Source: Puccinellia tenuiflora
Lineage: Eukaryota; Streptophyta; Magnoliopsida; Poales; Poaceae
Direction: 5' to 3'
Length of the DNA: 64,000 nucleotides
Assembly (NCBI GenBank): GCA_012064385.1
Contig: QRDG01000030.1
Span: 1,242,125 to 1,306,124 of the forward strand
The notes below the pieces were generated by a model, which did not search any database, had not been told where the DNA came from, and saw only the letters and a list, made by a program, of their open reading frames with translations. The number at the start of each line of letters is the position of its first letter. The stretch's first letter is position 1. Shown here piece after piece: positions 1-12,199 of the stretch. The position numbers and the translations under genes are program-made.

Positions 1-162
1 TCCTTGCTGGCATTTTTACATGGCGTGAGATGTGTCCAATTGCATTAATCCTTTTTTTGTTCATCAATGCACGAGAAGACAATCCTTACTGACACTTGTC
101 ATTTATGTATCTATGCCCTTCCTTTCACTTCAACAATGTTTCATTCGTTTGTTTTGTTTTAG

Positions 163-3100
163 GCAACTGCTGCAAAGACGATGAAAGGGACGCCCTATTG
201 GATGGCCCCAGAAGTAATTGTTGGGAGTGGGCATGACTTGTAAGGGCATAACCTCTTTCGTTCTGTCATTCTTCTTAATTGCTTAGGTTTCCCTTGCTGG
301 GTTTGAGTGAGGCAGGTGGGTGATTCACCTCTCTTGTTGGGGCATTTTTTAAAGCTGGTTAGCAACAATGAAATGCACAAGTTCAACATGAGACAAAAAT
401 AGAAACCTAACCTCCCCTTCTTAAGCTCTTATAGTGAACCTCAGGATAGTCTCAACCAAGAAATAAGGAAAGGAATATGCAGGAATTGTCCCAATTCATG
501 CTGTAATTTACATGGAAAACCTTATTTAATCACGAGGTCCACTGTCAACTCCCCCATTGTGAATGAGTATGGTGGGTATATGGAGTCTTCTTGACAACCT
601 CCGGGCTCTAAGGGTGCATCACAGCATGGATAATATTAACAGGTCACTACAAGCTTTATACAATAGCAAGAACAGTAGAGCGAGGACAAACAAGAGCTAG
701 CACTTTTAGCTAAAACTGAGTGATTGCAATCTACCCCTTCAAGGTTCAGCTTGTTACAGTATGTGTGGATTGTCTAGCCCCTCTCCATCAATTCGGACTT
801 TTTGCGTTGGCTAGTGCATGAAACTTGATATGGTAGAGCCGTGAGGTCTTGGGTTAAAGTCTCGGCTTTCGCAATTTATAAAAATTGTTGCGCAATTCTA
901 CTGGTTGCTTCTTTGCCCCCCTCTCTGTCCACTTATAGTCCTCTTGAGTCATACGTGAGATTCCTCTTCCCGTATGCACATGTTGGCCTCCCGACTCACA
1001 CGTGAGAGGGGGTGTTACAACATGTGTGGATTGCTTAGCCCATTTCCATCAGTTCGGACTTTTGGTTGCGTTGACTAGTGCATGAAACTTGACACTGCTT
1101 ACATCAAGCGACCGAGATCCAAGTGACCTTAAACTAGGTGGCAACATAGACCATTAAGTTCGTAACAAACCGACAGTTTCAGCTAATCTGGACATCAATT
1201 GACGCTGAGCTTCTCCAAAAACTGTGCACCCTTGAATTTTCTGCTAACAGAGCTGTCAAACTCCCCTTCAAGTGTGGCGCTCATAACCAAATTGTCAATC
1301 TACCTAGATAAATCTAAGTGCAAGTGCAACAAGTGTGTAACTGATAAAGTTGGAGTTCTCCTCCAACACAGTTCGCCTCTCTGAGCAAAGGCGTGATGAA
1401 GATTGCACGTGACACGCCAACCTGGACGCATTTCTTCTCTTATCTTCTCTCTTACATCTTCCTAGGCTATACTATCAATTGCTGTGCTCAAACAACTGAT
1501 GCTCTCACTCGCCTCCCATATAGAGCGCAAGGGTCTAGGGCATTGTTGCTTCTCCTTCTCTTCCTTTCAATTAAGTTCCCCTTCTGTTCTTTTTAATAAG
1601 TTCATTCTCTTTCCAAGAAGCAATCTCTGACATCCATAAAGATAACAATTGGTTTGTTTAATGAAGGATGGGGCCAAACAGCTCTTCAAGAAATAATAGT
1701 AATACATGATCTTCTGAGCTAAGGAGTCGGCCACTACAAGCTAATTTTTATGATATCGTTAACAGCCTTGAAATGTATCTAGGAAAAATGAAGCTGCAAA
1801 CTACAGCGCTATTTTTCTAAGAGAATCGGGTTACTTTTTGGTTAATACAGAAGTCTCTGTCAACATTAACTGTTACGTTTACTAATTTGCAGCAAACTGA
1901 TACCATATGGCAATTCGAGAACAACATCTCTTTGAAACTCAAACTATGTGTTCATACTATTTCTAAGAGAATTGGTTACTGTTTGGCTAATACAGAAGGC
2001 TTTGTCAACATTAATTGTTACGTTTACTAATTTGCGGCAAACTGATACCATATGGCAATTCGAGAACAACATCTCTTGGAACTCAAACTATGTGTTCCTA
2101 ATATTTCTCGAACTAATCCTTAATATCTATCATTGCAGTTCAGCAGATATATGGAGTGTCGGATGCACTGTAATTGAAATGGTGACTGGTAAAACTCCAT
2201 GGAATCAGGAAATTCAGGAGGTCAGTTTCAGTAACAGTATACCCAAAGAAGGGCATTTGCTTGTTCTTAACAATCACCAAAACTTTTCAGGTTTCTCTTC
2301 TGTATTATGTTGGGACAACGAAGTCACACCCACCAATACCTGAACATCTCTCTCCAGAAGCCAAGGATTTTTGTTGAAATGCTTGCAAAAGTATGGCTAT
2401 GATCACACTTTTGAATTTATTATAAACGATGGCTATGGTTGCATGATCCTTGATGCTATTAAATGGGCCTGAACATGTTCTATTTTCTGACTAACACTTG
2501 GTGCACTCAGGAAAGATCGACATGTACAATCTAGTAAGAAAATAAAATGCAAAATAGTTGTGTATTTTGTACACACATCGGCCAATGTTGCTGCTCATCT
2601 GTGTGCTAAATCTGCTTCAGTTGATAGGCATAGTTATGCTTGGGTTAACATGATCCCAAGGTTTCTTCTTAGCTGTCTTCAACATGACCGTAACTTTGCT
2701 ATTAATCAATGAATGGAACCTATCGCCAAAAAAAAAAGTTGTACATGTTAACTCTGCAACTATATAGGATATCTGGTTATTGATAAACATGAATTGTCTC
2801 AAGTTATATCTGCATTTGTACATACAAGTAAAACTACCTCTATTCACATACCATCTGCCTCTACTATGTCCATGCATCCAAGTTTTACTACCCATACTTA
2901 AAAACTATCTAGAATGATCGCATGAAAATGACATGTAGATTCATTGTCAAAGTTACTAGCATGATGTCGTACTTGTAGAATTTTCTCACAATGGTAAAAT
3001 CCATAGTTAAAATTGTACATTGGAGATTATGGAAGTCAAAGGCCACAACCACAACTAGTAGGTAATGAAACATGGTACGTTTATTTGAATACCATCTGCC

Positions 3101-5425
3101 TCTACTATGTCCATGCATCCAAGTTTGACTACCCATACTTAAAACTATCTAGAATGGTCACATGAAAAAGACATGTAGATTCATTGTCAAAGTTACTAGC
3201 ATGATATCGTACTTTTAGAATTTTCTCAGCATGGTAAAATCCATAGTAGAAATTGTACATTGGAGATTATGAAAGTCAAAGGCCACAACCACAACTAGTA
3301 GATAATGAAACATGGTACGTTTATTAGCATTGTAATACTTGTGATATCCCACTGTGCAGTTAGCCAGGTTTTGTACATACAGCTTTAGTGTTCCTAAAAT
3401 TAATTCTACTTAATTTCCGATCTGGAATTATAACATGTTTGGGTTGTGAAATTTCTACTTCCCTTCTCACTGTATGGTTTTTCATTGGCAAGGTTGTTGT
3501 GCGTATGTCCAATTAGCATCCACTTGCATATGGCATTTGTTCAGAAATTTCCTTAGGTTAATTTACCCAGGAAAGAGAAGTACCAAATCACACATTTTTC
3601 TGCAACTGGAAATAATATTTAGTAATCCTTGACCGTTTTGTTTCTTGTTCCAGGGAACCAGAATTGAGATCTGCTGCATCTGACTTGTTGCACGTAAGTT
3701 TACATTGCACTTCTAAACTATAGCTCTTATAGGTAGTGTGGCTCACAATACGGTATTATAATTTGCAACGCCTTTGGCTGGGTGCTGATGCTGGAAGCAA
3801 TAGATCTTTCCTTAAAAAAAGAGAGTAACGTCTTGAACATTGTTTCCAGCATCCTTTTGTTACAGGAGGAGTGGAGGATCATTGTCAGCTCAATCAGGTT
3901 GTGCAAAAGGTTGGTTACGACTGACATTGTATTTTTTTTTACAAACTTGTGTGGACAAAAATTGTCAATCTAAAGAATACTACGTGGCAGGAAACCTCGA
4001 CCAACAAACTTTGTACAAATGATATGCCGACAGGTGCCTTGTAAGTTCTGTAATCTCGAGCCATATACATTGTCCAACTTCAGTTTAGGCTGATCAAAAT
4101 TTTCTATTTGTAGGGGCTTGAATCATTCTGCCAACATTTCCACTATGAACTCTTATAAGTCATCAGACACCATATCATTATGGGATCGACAGTGTGGTGA
4201 TGACATGTGTCAGCTTGCTGACAAGGATGACTTCGTGATGATTGGATCAGTAAGAATTTTTTTCTTTACCCTTCTCTATACCTAATATTTCATTTGAACG
4301 CCTACTGTTGCTACTATAACACTTTAGCTTGTACAAGTTGAAAATAGGTAAATGTTCTGAGTCCCGCCCCTCGGCGACGTCCTAACAATTGTTTGATCTT
4401 TTGTCAATTTCAGAGCATCAATCCTATGTCTGAACCATTTGATGGTTGGGAAAGCCTAGAACATGGATCTAGTCTATCAAGGGACTTTAACGGATTAGCC
4501 AATCATGCAGGAAATAACATGTCCGAAAATGATTTTACTTTCCCTTGTGAGGGAATCTCTGAAGAGGATGATGAAGTTACAGAATCTAAAATAAAGGATT
4601 TCCTAGATGAAAAGGTATTTTCATGCTTGAAGCAGTACAAATTCGTCCGTTTTGTTGTTGGTATTTGATTACTCTTTGTTTCTATGCTTGTCAGGCAATA
4701 GATATGAAGAAACTGCAGTCACCTTTATATGAGTTCTACAACACAGTGAATGCTGGATTTTCTGAAGGTGTTAGTGATGTTTGCAGAGCAAATAGCATAA
4801 CTAGTACCCAATTGTTACCTCCTCTAGGAAGGTCACCTCCAATAAAGATGGAAGGAGGTGCAGCAGTAAAACCAGTTTGTGATAATCTGCATAATGCCAG
4901 TCCCAAGAGTTGCACAAGGAGTTTCTCTAGAAGCAGCGTAGGAAGTGGTCGGATTTTGAGAGAAATAGCTTCTCCCAAACTCAATAAGGTCGAGGACAAG
5001 GTCCATGATATTCGAGACAACACGAGGTTTGTTTGAAGCACTCAATTTAGATGTACTGTATGATATACCGCTAATACTTCTACAGCAAAAGTATGAATTT
5101 ACTGGATTTTAAAATTCACTCTTGTTCAATTTAATCATGTTTTTTCACTCCCTCAACCCAGCCAACGTGTGATTTGATGTTTTTTACAGCATTAGCTCAG
5201 AAAGACAGAGGAAATGGAAAGAAGAGTTAGACCAGGAACTAGAGATAAATAGAGGTAAATGAACTATCCCAATCTATATTTGCATGGGTTACCACTTGCT
5301 TTTATTTTCTCTTGATCATTCATTTCTCTCTTTTGTCAGTGATGAGGTCAGGTGGCTATGGTAAAGCGCCATCCCCGAAGAGCCGAGGCATGACCAGAAA
5401 ACGGGATCGCAACCCTGTCTATTGA
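163..5425 (+). CDS. ANP/NPK1-type MAP kinase kinase kinase, 3' part (5' end outside window), with a frameshift
   Basis: Serine/threonine kinase of the plant MAPKKK family that includes tobacco NPK1 and Arabidopsis ANP1-3, which act upstream of MAPKK in cytokinesis and stress signalling (family knowledge). Exons read from splice sites and phase: 163-239, 2139-2220, 2291-2390, 3654-3693, 3850-3909, 3991-4040, 4114-4249, 4414-4614, 4695-5026, 5190-5254, 5340-5425. The first exon encodes the activation segment and APE region (GTPYWMAPEV), the second the subdomain IX motif SADIWSVGCTVIEM. The C-terminal part has family hallmarks: EEDDEVTESKIKDFLDEK, then MKKLQSPLYEFYN, then KWKEELDQELEINR and a basic tail ending RDRNPVY. 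All exon phases agree except exon 2291-2390, which is one base short in a T run at 2368-2372 and so hits TGA. This is either a true pseudogene mutation or a sequence error. The 3' UTR probably runs to about 5820. Confidence 0.9.
752..1094 (+). mobile_element. TRIM (miniature LTR retrotransposon) in a MAPKKK intron
   Basis: Two direct repeats of about 80 bp (752-830 and 1013-1094) both start TGTTACA and end TTGATA or TTGACA. The left copy is followed at once by tggtagagcc, a decayed form of the initiator-Met tRNA primer site TGGTATCAGAGCC. The right copy is preceded by a purine tract (gagaggggg). The internal part of about 180 bp has no coding capacity. The flanking 5-mers cagct (747-751) and ctgct (1095-1099) match at 4 of 5 positions. 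This is the anatomy of a terminal-repeat retrotransposon in miniature. Its size and termini recall the grass SMART family, known to favour genes, but I could not confirm the family. Confidence 0.8.
1814..2108. repeat. Tandem duplication, unit about 146 bp, in a MAPKKK intron
   Basis: Copy 1 (1814-1959) and copy 2 (1960-2108) both run from tttctaagagaat through accatatggcaattcgag to the stretch just before the 3' splice site. The second copy lies right against the acceptor AG at 2137-2138, so the duplication may also have copied branch-point sequence. Confidence 0.85.
2848..3330. repeat. Tandem duplication, unit about 241 bp, in a MAPKKK intron
   Basis: The segment from accatctgcctctactatg to catggtacgtttatt occurs at 2848-3088 and again at 3089-3330, with only scattered differences. 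It fills much of the 1.26-kb intron between exons 2291-2390 and 3654-3693. No coding capacity is seen. Confidence 0.85.
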
Positions 5426-6677
5426 CGAGACTGAAAATGTCATCCAGCAGGACTAATGGTAATTAACTAACTAACTGCAGTGTCATCGATTGGTGGCCAT
5501 ACTGATACAGTACACAGCTTCGCATCTTATGAAATTATCTGAGCTGCCAAACCCCTTTGGTGCATCTTCACAAGTTTGAGTCACTTCAAACTTCTGAGCA
5601 AACTGTGCAATGAAGCATGTCGGTCCCCCTCCTGTACATATTACCTAAACGAAAACAGGCAGGCGACAGTTTCCTGCGGCGTCTAGGTCTATGTATGTGA
5701 TCCACATTGCGATTTTGGAGGCGTAGTGTGCTATGGTTTATATTGAGAATGAACTGTTGTACAACATTTGTTCTTCTTCTAATTTTGTAAGCAAGCATGT
5801 GTAACAAGGGAAATAATGCAGAGCGTGGAAAGTTTCCCGGACCGTTACAGCAAAAGTTCCTTGCAGTTGGGCTGTCGTGTTAAGTGTATGGTTTTAATCA
5901 GTACATATTGCTGTGGGGTGATGTTGTGGCACAAGGTCGGTTTTTAAATTGCATTTGAAACACATTTTAGATGTCAAAACATTCTGACAAAAACTTTGTG
6001 CTTACATTTCAGCATCCTATGGCCTTACGAAGTCATTTCACAAAAAACCGATATTTATTTTGTGCCGTATGTACAAAAGACAAAATTCGGTGCTAAAAAA
6101 ACTTTCAGCGAGACATTTTTTCTTCTTACTTAGGCCACACAAAATATCGTTTTTGCGTGAAACTTGGCGTGCGCACATGGAATGTCGAGATGTTCACGCA
6201 GTTTAGCATCGCGATCATGTAATTTTTTGTTCACTTCTTCCGGCCTCTAGAAGATGTACATAACACTATTTTTCTATCTAATCGGATGGTAGAATGATAG
6301 CCTTAACTTAAAAAAAAAGTTGTTGACATTGCAAAACGTTTTCTCGGAGTGACATGAGCATATACTCCCATGTGACAAATCGAATTTCCACTATTGCTGT
6401 TGCTAAAAAATTGACATGCTACTCCCATCAGTGATTGATCATCGTCTCAAACTCTACCTACTACTGCTTCTTACATCCCATCTCCAGTTCACCAAATGAT
6501 CTCCAATTATGCATCAAATTTGTGATTGATCGTCGTCTTCATCTGTTGGTCATCACACAGAAACAGGTTAAAGAGTCACGATTTGCCAAAAGGATCAACA
6601 AGGTATAGTCCAAACGACACTCTTTCACAGTTTGATTTACGTCTTTATATTAACAGCCTTTTTTTTATCACATAGTA
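5426..6677. other. 3' UTR of the MAPKKK gene and intergenic DNA
   Basis: The first 400 bp look like a 3' UTR, with an AATAAT-type signal near 5811. The rest is AT-rich intergenic sequence in which I recognise no gene or complete element. Confidence 0.5.
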
Positions 6678-6769
6678 CTCTCTCCGTTCATAATTATACA
6701 ATATTTTAGAAATTTAGATACATTCAAATTTAGATAAAAAAATAACATTTTTTTTTGGGACGGAGGGAG
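6678..6769. mobile_element. Stowaway-like MITE upstream of the PPR gene
   Basis: The left end is ctctctccgttcataatt and the right end gggacggagggag. These are inverted forms of the CTCCCTCCGT terminus typical of grass Stowaway (Tc1/mariner) MITEs. A TA lies at the left edge, but the right edge lacks a clean TA. The element ends about 126 bp before the PPR start codon, so it lies in the promoter or 5' UTR. Confidence 0.7.
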
Positions 6770-6895
6770 CATTTCAGAAAAAAGAATAAACATGTTATCA
6801 TCTTGAATGGAGCCGAGACAAGAACCGATCGAAGGTTGAAGTGTAGTTTCCGCATCCATAAAAACTGGACTGTCCAAAGATCAGTTGGCCATGTC

Positions 6896-9103
6896 ATGGC
6901 AGGCGCGGCGCCCTCAGCCTCGGCGCGCCAGATATCCCACACGCAGTTCGTCGACCACCTCCGCCGTGCCGCCCGCGCCCGTGACGGCGAGCCCCTCCAC
7001 GCCTGGGCGCTCAAGTCCGGCGCCGCCTCCCACGCGCCCGTGTCCAACTCCCTCATCACCTTCTACTCCTCCCTCCCGCGGCCCCTCCTCCCCGCGGCGT
7101 TCGCCGTCTTCGCCGACATCCCCTTCTCCACCCGCGACGTTGCTTCATGGAATTCTCTCCTCAACCCGCTCTCCCGCCACCGCCCGCACGAGGCGCTCTC
7201 CCACTTCCGCTCCATGCTCTCCTCCCCCGCCGCCATCCTCCCTTCACCGCACTCTTTCGCCGCGGCCTTCACTGCAGCGGCGCGCGCGCGCTCCGTGTCT
7301 GCGGGAGCCGCCGCCCACGCGCTCGCTTGCAAGCTCCCCTCGGCGAGTTCAAACGTGTTCGTATCCACCGCCCTTGTCAACATGTATTGCAAGTTGGACC
7401 TTGCTCCTGATGCCCGGAGGGTGTTCGACGAAATGCCAGAGCGGAATGGGGTGTCCTGGTCAGCCATGTTGTCGGGCTATGCCTCTGGAAAATGCTCCAA
7501 GGAGGCCTTTGAGCTCTTCCGGCTGATGCTTGGGGAGTGCCCGTCAGAGAAAAATGAGTTTGTTGCCACAGCGATCCTTAGTGCAGTTAGTGTGCCGTTG
7601 GGTTTGCCGATGGGGATACAGTTGCATGGGTTGGTTGTGAAGGATGGGTTTGTTGGGTTCGTAACCGTTGAAAACTCCCTTGTCACGATGTATGCCAAGG
7701 CTGCGTGTATGGATGCAGCGTTGCATGTGTTTGAGTCATCTAAGGAGAGGGAGTCGATCACCTGGTCAGCGATGATCACCGGTTATGTGCAGAATGGGGA
7801 TGCAGAAAGTGCAGTCTGTATGTTCTCACAGATGCATGCTGCAGGGTTCTCACCAAATGAGTTCACTTTTGTTGGGGTCCTCAATGGGTGTAGTGATATG
7901 GGAGCGTTGATGGTAGGGAAACAGGCACATGGTTTGATGTTGAAGCTTGGGCATGAGGTGCAGATATATGTGAAGAGCGCACTGGTTGACATGTATGCCA
8001 AGTGTGGCTGCATTGATGATGCAAGGGTAGGGTTTGATCAGTTGTATGAGTTTGACATCGTCCTTTGGACGGCAATGCTTACCGGGCATGTGCAGAATGG
8101 AGAGCACGAGGAAGCCCTGAGGTTGTACTCCAGGATGGACAAAGAGGGAATCATTCCCAGTAACTTGACTATGGTTAGCGTTCTTAGAGCATGTGCTAGC
8201 ATTGCAGCATTGGAGCCAGGGAAGCAACTGCACAGTCAAATCTTGAAGTTCGGGTTTGGTTTAGGCACTTCTGTTGGATGTGCCTTGTCCACAATGTATT
8301 CAAAATGTGGGAACCTTGAAGATAGCTTGGTTGTCTTCAGAAGGATGCCTGACAGGGATGTAATTGCATGGAACTCGATCATTGGTGGTTTTTCACATAA
8401 TGGGTGTGGCAATGGCGCACTGGACCTGTTTGAGGAGATGCAGCTAGAGGGCACTGCTCCTGATCATGTAACGTTCATTAATGTGTTATGGGCTTGCAGT
8501 CACATGGGTCTAGTTCACAGAGGATGGATGTATTTTAGGTCAATGACCAAAGACTACGGTTTAACTCCTAGACTGGATCACTATGCATGCATGGTTGATA
8601 TGCTTAGCCGGGCAGGGATGCTAACGGAAGCAAAGGATTTCATAGAGTCAATTACTATTGACCATGGAACTTATTTGTGGGGTATAGTACTAGGAGCATG
8701 TCGTAGATTGCGGGATTTCGACATTGGAGCATATGCAGGTGAACGACTGATGGAATTAGGTTCTGAGGACTCCTCAGCATATATATTGTTGTCAAACATC
8801 TATGCTTCCCAGAGAAAATGGAATGATGTTGAACGGGTGAGACATCTCATGAAACTTCGGGGAGTTAGCAAAGATCCAGGATGTAGCTGGGTTGAGCTTA
8901 ACAGCCGAGTTCATGTTTTTGTTGTTGGGGAGCAGCAGCATCCTGAGGCAGAAAATATAAATGCAGAGTTGGGAAGGCTAGCTAAACACATGAAGGACGA
9001 AGGTTACTGTCCAACATCTAAATTTTCATGGGATGAGGAACTTGATGCACTGGAAGAATTTCACGAAGATCATCTGGAACTGGAATTGGTATCAGCACTA
9101 TAA
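6896..9103 (+). CDS. Pentatricopeptide repeat protein, PLS class with E/E+ domains
   Basis: Intronless 735-residue protein. PLS-class PPR proteins bind organellar RNA and usually act in C-to-U editing or processing in mitochondria or plastids (family knowledge). Degenerate 31-36-residue repeats run from about residue 30 to 570, with repeated hallmarks such as NSLVTMYAK, SALVDMYAKCG, AWNSIIGGFSHNG and HYACMVDMLSRAG. E and E+ domains follow (ILLSNIYASQRKWNDVERV, DPGCSWVELNSRVHVFVVG). The C-terminus enters a DYW-like start but stops after about 30 residues, without the cytidine-deaminase zinc motif. I chose ATG 6896 because the 47 upstream in-frame codons overlap the MITE and look non-coding. 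The N-terminus is Ala/Arg-rich, which fits organelle targeting. It resembles the Arabidopsis At2g33680 type, from memory only. Confidence 0.93.
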   Translation: MAGAAPSASARQISHTQFVDHLRRAARARDGEPLHAWALKSGAASHAPVSNSLITFYSSLPRPLLPAAFAVFADIPFSTRDVASWNSLLNPLSRHRPHEALSHFRSMLSSPAAILPSPHSFAAAFTAAARARSVSAGAAAHALACKLPSASSNVFVSTALVNMYCKLDLAPDARRVFDEMPERNGVSWSAMLSGYASGKCSKEAFELFRLMLGECPSEKNEFVATAILSAVSVPLGLPMGIQLHGLVVKDGFVGFVTVENSLVTMYAKAACMDAALHVFESSKERESITWSAMITGYVQNGDAESAVCMFSQMHAAGFSPNEFTFVGVLNGCSDMGALMVGKQAHGLMLKLGHEVQIYVKSALVDMYAKCGCIDDARVGFDQLYEFDIVLWTAMLTGHVQNGEHEEALRLYSRMDKEGIIPSNLTMVSVLRACASIAALEPGKQLHSQILKFGFGLGTSVGCALSTMYSKCGNLEDSLVVFRRMPDRDVIAWNSIIGGFSHNGCGNGALDLFEEMQLEGTAPDHVTFINVLWACSHMGLVHRGWMYFRSMTKDYGLTPRLDHYACMVDMLSRAGMLTEAKDFIESITIDHGTYLWGIVLGACRRLRDFDIGAYAGERLMELGSEDSSAYILLSNIYASQRKWNDVERVRHLMKLRGVSKDPGCSWVELNSRVHVFVVGEQQHPEAENINAELGRLAKHMKDEGYCPTSKFSWDEELDALEEFHEDHLELELVSAL

Positions 9104-12100
9104 CTGGTATCCTGAACTACAAGAACAGTAAGAAAATTGAATGTTTCTGCAATTCTACTGGAGTTTAGAAAATAAAATTAAACGTTAAGTGTTGTGGGAA
9201 ATACCGTGCTAGTATTTACGTGGGATATATGTTGTGCAAATGAAAGTTGCTGTTTCTATGCATCATTGTTAAATGAAAATTGATGTTTCTATGCATCATT
9301 CATCATTTACTGCCTATCAGGATTTGGCTTTGCGGGATCAAATGAGAAATGCTTCCTTGATACTAAACCAAACTATATATGTGAATGATTTTCATCTAGA
9401 ACCCATGTCTTCACTTAGTTTTGCAGTATGGAAGTAACTGTTTTCTGAATATGAGTATTCGCGCATTTGATCTATATGTAATTAACAAGTCCGAGTGTTC
9501 AGCATGGCCAGAGCTGCAGAGCATTAAAATATGCTCGTCAAATTAAATATATGGACTTAGTTCATTAAGGTATCACAGGGAAGAACAACATATGTTTTTT
9601 GAAATTCTGTTTGGGTTCTGTTTGCGAAAGTAGACAAATAGCGATCTTCATGAAACACTGCATTTTCTTTCATGCAAGTTGATGCTATGGTTTTGCACTT
9701 GGCAGATAAATCTGCGTGAGTATCTGTTTCATTGGGTACAAATACCGGCATGGTTTCTGGTGCATGCATCGTCCGTAGTCTATGAGAGGATGTGTCCGAC
9801 ATAGATCACTTATGCCACTAAGTGATGTGGCCCCGAACTCAGAGACTTGAGCCACTACCACCGACTCCTACCACTATGCAATCATCTTACTGTTTTATAT
9901 GTATATATGTTCATATGTACTGAAATCTCCTTTTCAGTAACTGCAACCACTCGGATCAGATCAGTATCGTCTCGAGGTGCTGGTGAATGGTAAATATCAA
10001 ATGACTCAAGCTAATTGATTACGGCAACAACATATAAAATCCCTCACATCTATTTATTCCATTGATGAGACTAACAAATTTCCATGATTAGTATAAAAAA
10101 GTTATATCGTTTCTTATGTCTTCCTCTAATGCGTGCAAGAACTTGGTGGACTGTTTTGCATTTAGTTGTAGTCAAAACTCGAAAATGGGAAGTCATATAT
10201 AATGCTCTATAAATGAATGATGAATCTGTATTGTGTTAAAGTTTGTCTGGGCTGTCATTTCTTACCCATTCGTACACTGGAAGGCAAAGATAGATTTGTC
10301 AATATACCGTTTTCAGAACTGAACATTTTAGTCATGCTGACCATTTCTTGTGTTTTAATATCTCTAGGCTATTAACATCTCGATTTTGTTTTCAATTCTT
10401 CACTTGCAAGTAAATTGTCTGTATTTGGGACTGTACTTCAGTTTAGACAAATGAAGTATTATGATGTGCAATCCATCGGGTCAAAGTGAGTCTTTCCGCT
10501 GTACTTTGTTGAGGGATGGATTAGTGAACAAGTTTTATCTTAGTTTTTTTATTTGAGATATGATCCATGTTAATTATTTAATTCTTCTTATAATCGCACC
10601 CTTTTTTATTATAAAATTAATCACTTTTCTATTTTCCTTTGGTAGATACTTATGTTCAGCATCTTCACCCTGCATCTCTAGATCCAGTCGGCGTCTAGAC
10701 CATTGTGGTGAATTGTTCATCTTCCATGTCCAGAGCCATCCAGGTGTTTCCCTATGCATATCTTTTTCTTTTTCTTTTTTTAGAAGTTTGCTTCAGCTTT
10801 TCGGAAGGTCGTGCTTTAGAGAAAGACTTGTGTCCTATAGAAACAAACCTATTCTCCATGCTCTGTTGAAGATCTATTGGCACCAACAGAAAGCTGGTCC
10901 ACTACTCTTCCATGTCTTGCTTTTTCTTCATGGTATGCTCTGCCTGTTTTAGACCAATGTTTATGGATGCTAATTACGCTGGCCATTTCCTGCATACCCA
11001 GGTTTTATACCCCTGATGTATTTGCAAAACACCAGCATAAGTGATCTGCATACCTATTTGCAGAACACCACTGTAAGTCATGAAAGGAGTTAAATTACCT
11101 TTAAATTATTATTGATTTTCTGTTATCTCATATATAATGGCTGTGATTTAAGGGTGCTCCATTGGAAGTGTTAGATAGTACTACCACTAGGCATCATGGA
11201 GCATTGAGTACATTGATTTCAATAGTAGAACAGTATTAAGAGGAAGTTAATGTCTTAACAATCATATGGAATTGGCTATTGTTTTGTTCATTTCTGTTTA
11301 CTAGCCATCCATCTCTTCTCCATACAGTGTGGCTTTTGTATTGTTTCTATCATGAGTCTTATATCGGCACATAATAGTAGTGTGTTCGAAGAAAAACATC
11401 TGCTTTAGTCGAGTTAGTAGTAAACATGATTTGTTGATTACTTAAATATATATACAGCATCTCTTCTCTAACCATAGTAATAGATGTCTTTGTGTTTAAA
11501 TTGCTTTCCTTTGGTTGTTTGCTACTTAAGTTTGCTAAAACGTATTATATTAGTGAACGGAGGGAGTATTACATTTGCTTAGAGAAGTTTTTTATTTCTA
11601 TAATAAGTATACTAAAATACAAAAATGTTTCTGTCAGTTGTCTGCTTTCATTCACATGTTGAATTTCTGGATACTTAAAAAAAATGCTGTGACATAAAAA
11701 CAAAATTGTCACAAATATCAAATAGAAAAACATCATGATAAGTAAAACAAGGAGCCAACCAAGGCTAACGATATAGTAGCTTGCAGATACTTAGACCTCT
11801 TCAACAAAAAGTATTATGATTCAGCCACCACAAGCTATTTGTCTTAACAAACGTCAAAAATGACACCACACAGAAACAGAGCCACTTCTCCAGGGCATGT
11901 AGGCTGTGGCGAACTGGGGAATGATCCAAGTTCAAATCAAAACTGATTCCCAAGTCCTGATATGGGCATAACAGAGCTAGGAGTATGACCTGCTGCTCTG
12001 AAGGCGAAGTCCGCTGCTGAATTTTGCTTAGAGCATCTCTAGCAGATACTGCACAATCGTTTTAAGGTATACTGTAAAACAGTTTACGGTACAAAATGGT

Positions 12101-12173
12101 ATCTTCCCGGAATTGATACCGGAAAAAAGCCCTTCAAAATCAGGCGGACCCGCAAATGACCCCTTTTCTCCCT
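9104..12173. other. Intergenic DNA with repeat remnants
   Basis: The PPR 3' UTR probably ends near 9180 (aaaataaaa). The remainder is AT-rich. A Stowaway right-end remnant (tgaacggagggagtatta) lies near 11553-11570. A motif gagcatctctagcag at about 12031 resembles ends of short DNA transposons, but no convincing partner end was found. No gene is recognised. Confidence 0.5.
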
Positions 12174-12199
12174 CCCCCCCCCCCCCCCCCCCCCCCCCC
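12174..12199. repeat. C homopolymer, 26 bp
   Basis: Uninterrupted run of C inside a pyrimidine-rich stretch. Runs this long are prone to slippage, and the length in any single assembly should be treated as approximate. Confidence 0.95.

Noticed and set aside
4034..4040. A 7-bp micro-exon in the MAPKKK gene
   Set aside because: The phase does not fit. Exon 3991-4040, using the acceptor at 3989-3990, restores phase on both sides and gives continuous coding sequence.
6755..6895. N-terminal extension of the PPR protein by 47 codons
   Set aside because: The extension overlaps the MITE end, starts within its terminal repeat and lacks coding character. ATG 6896 is better.
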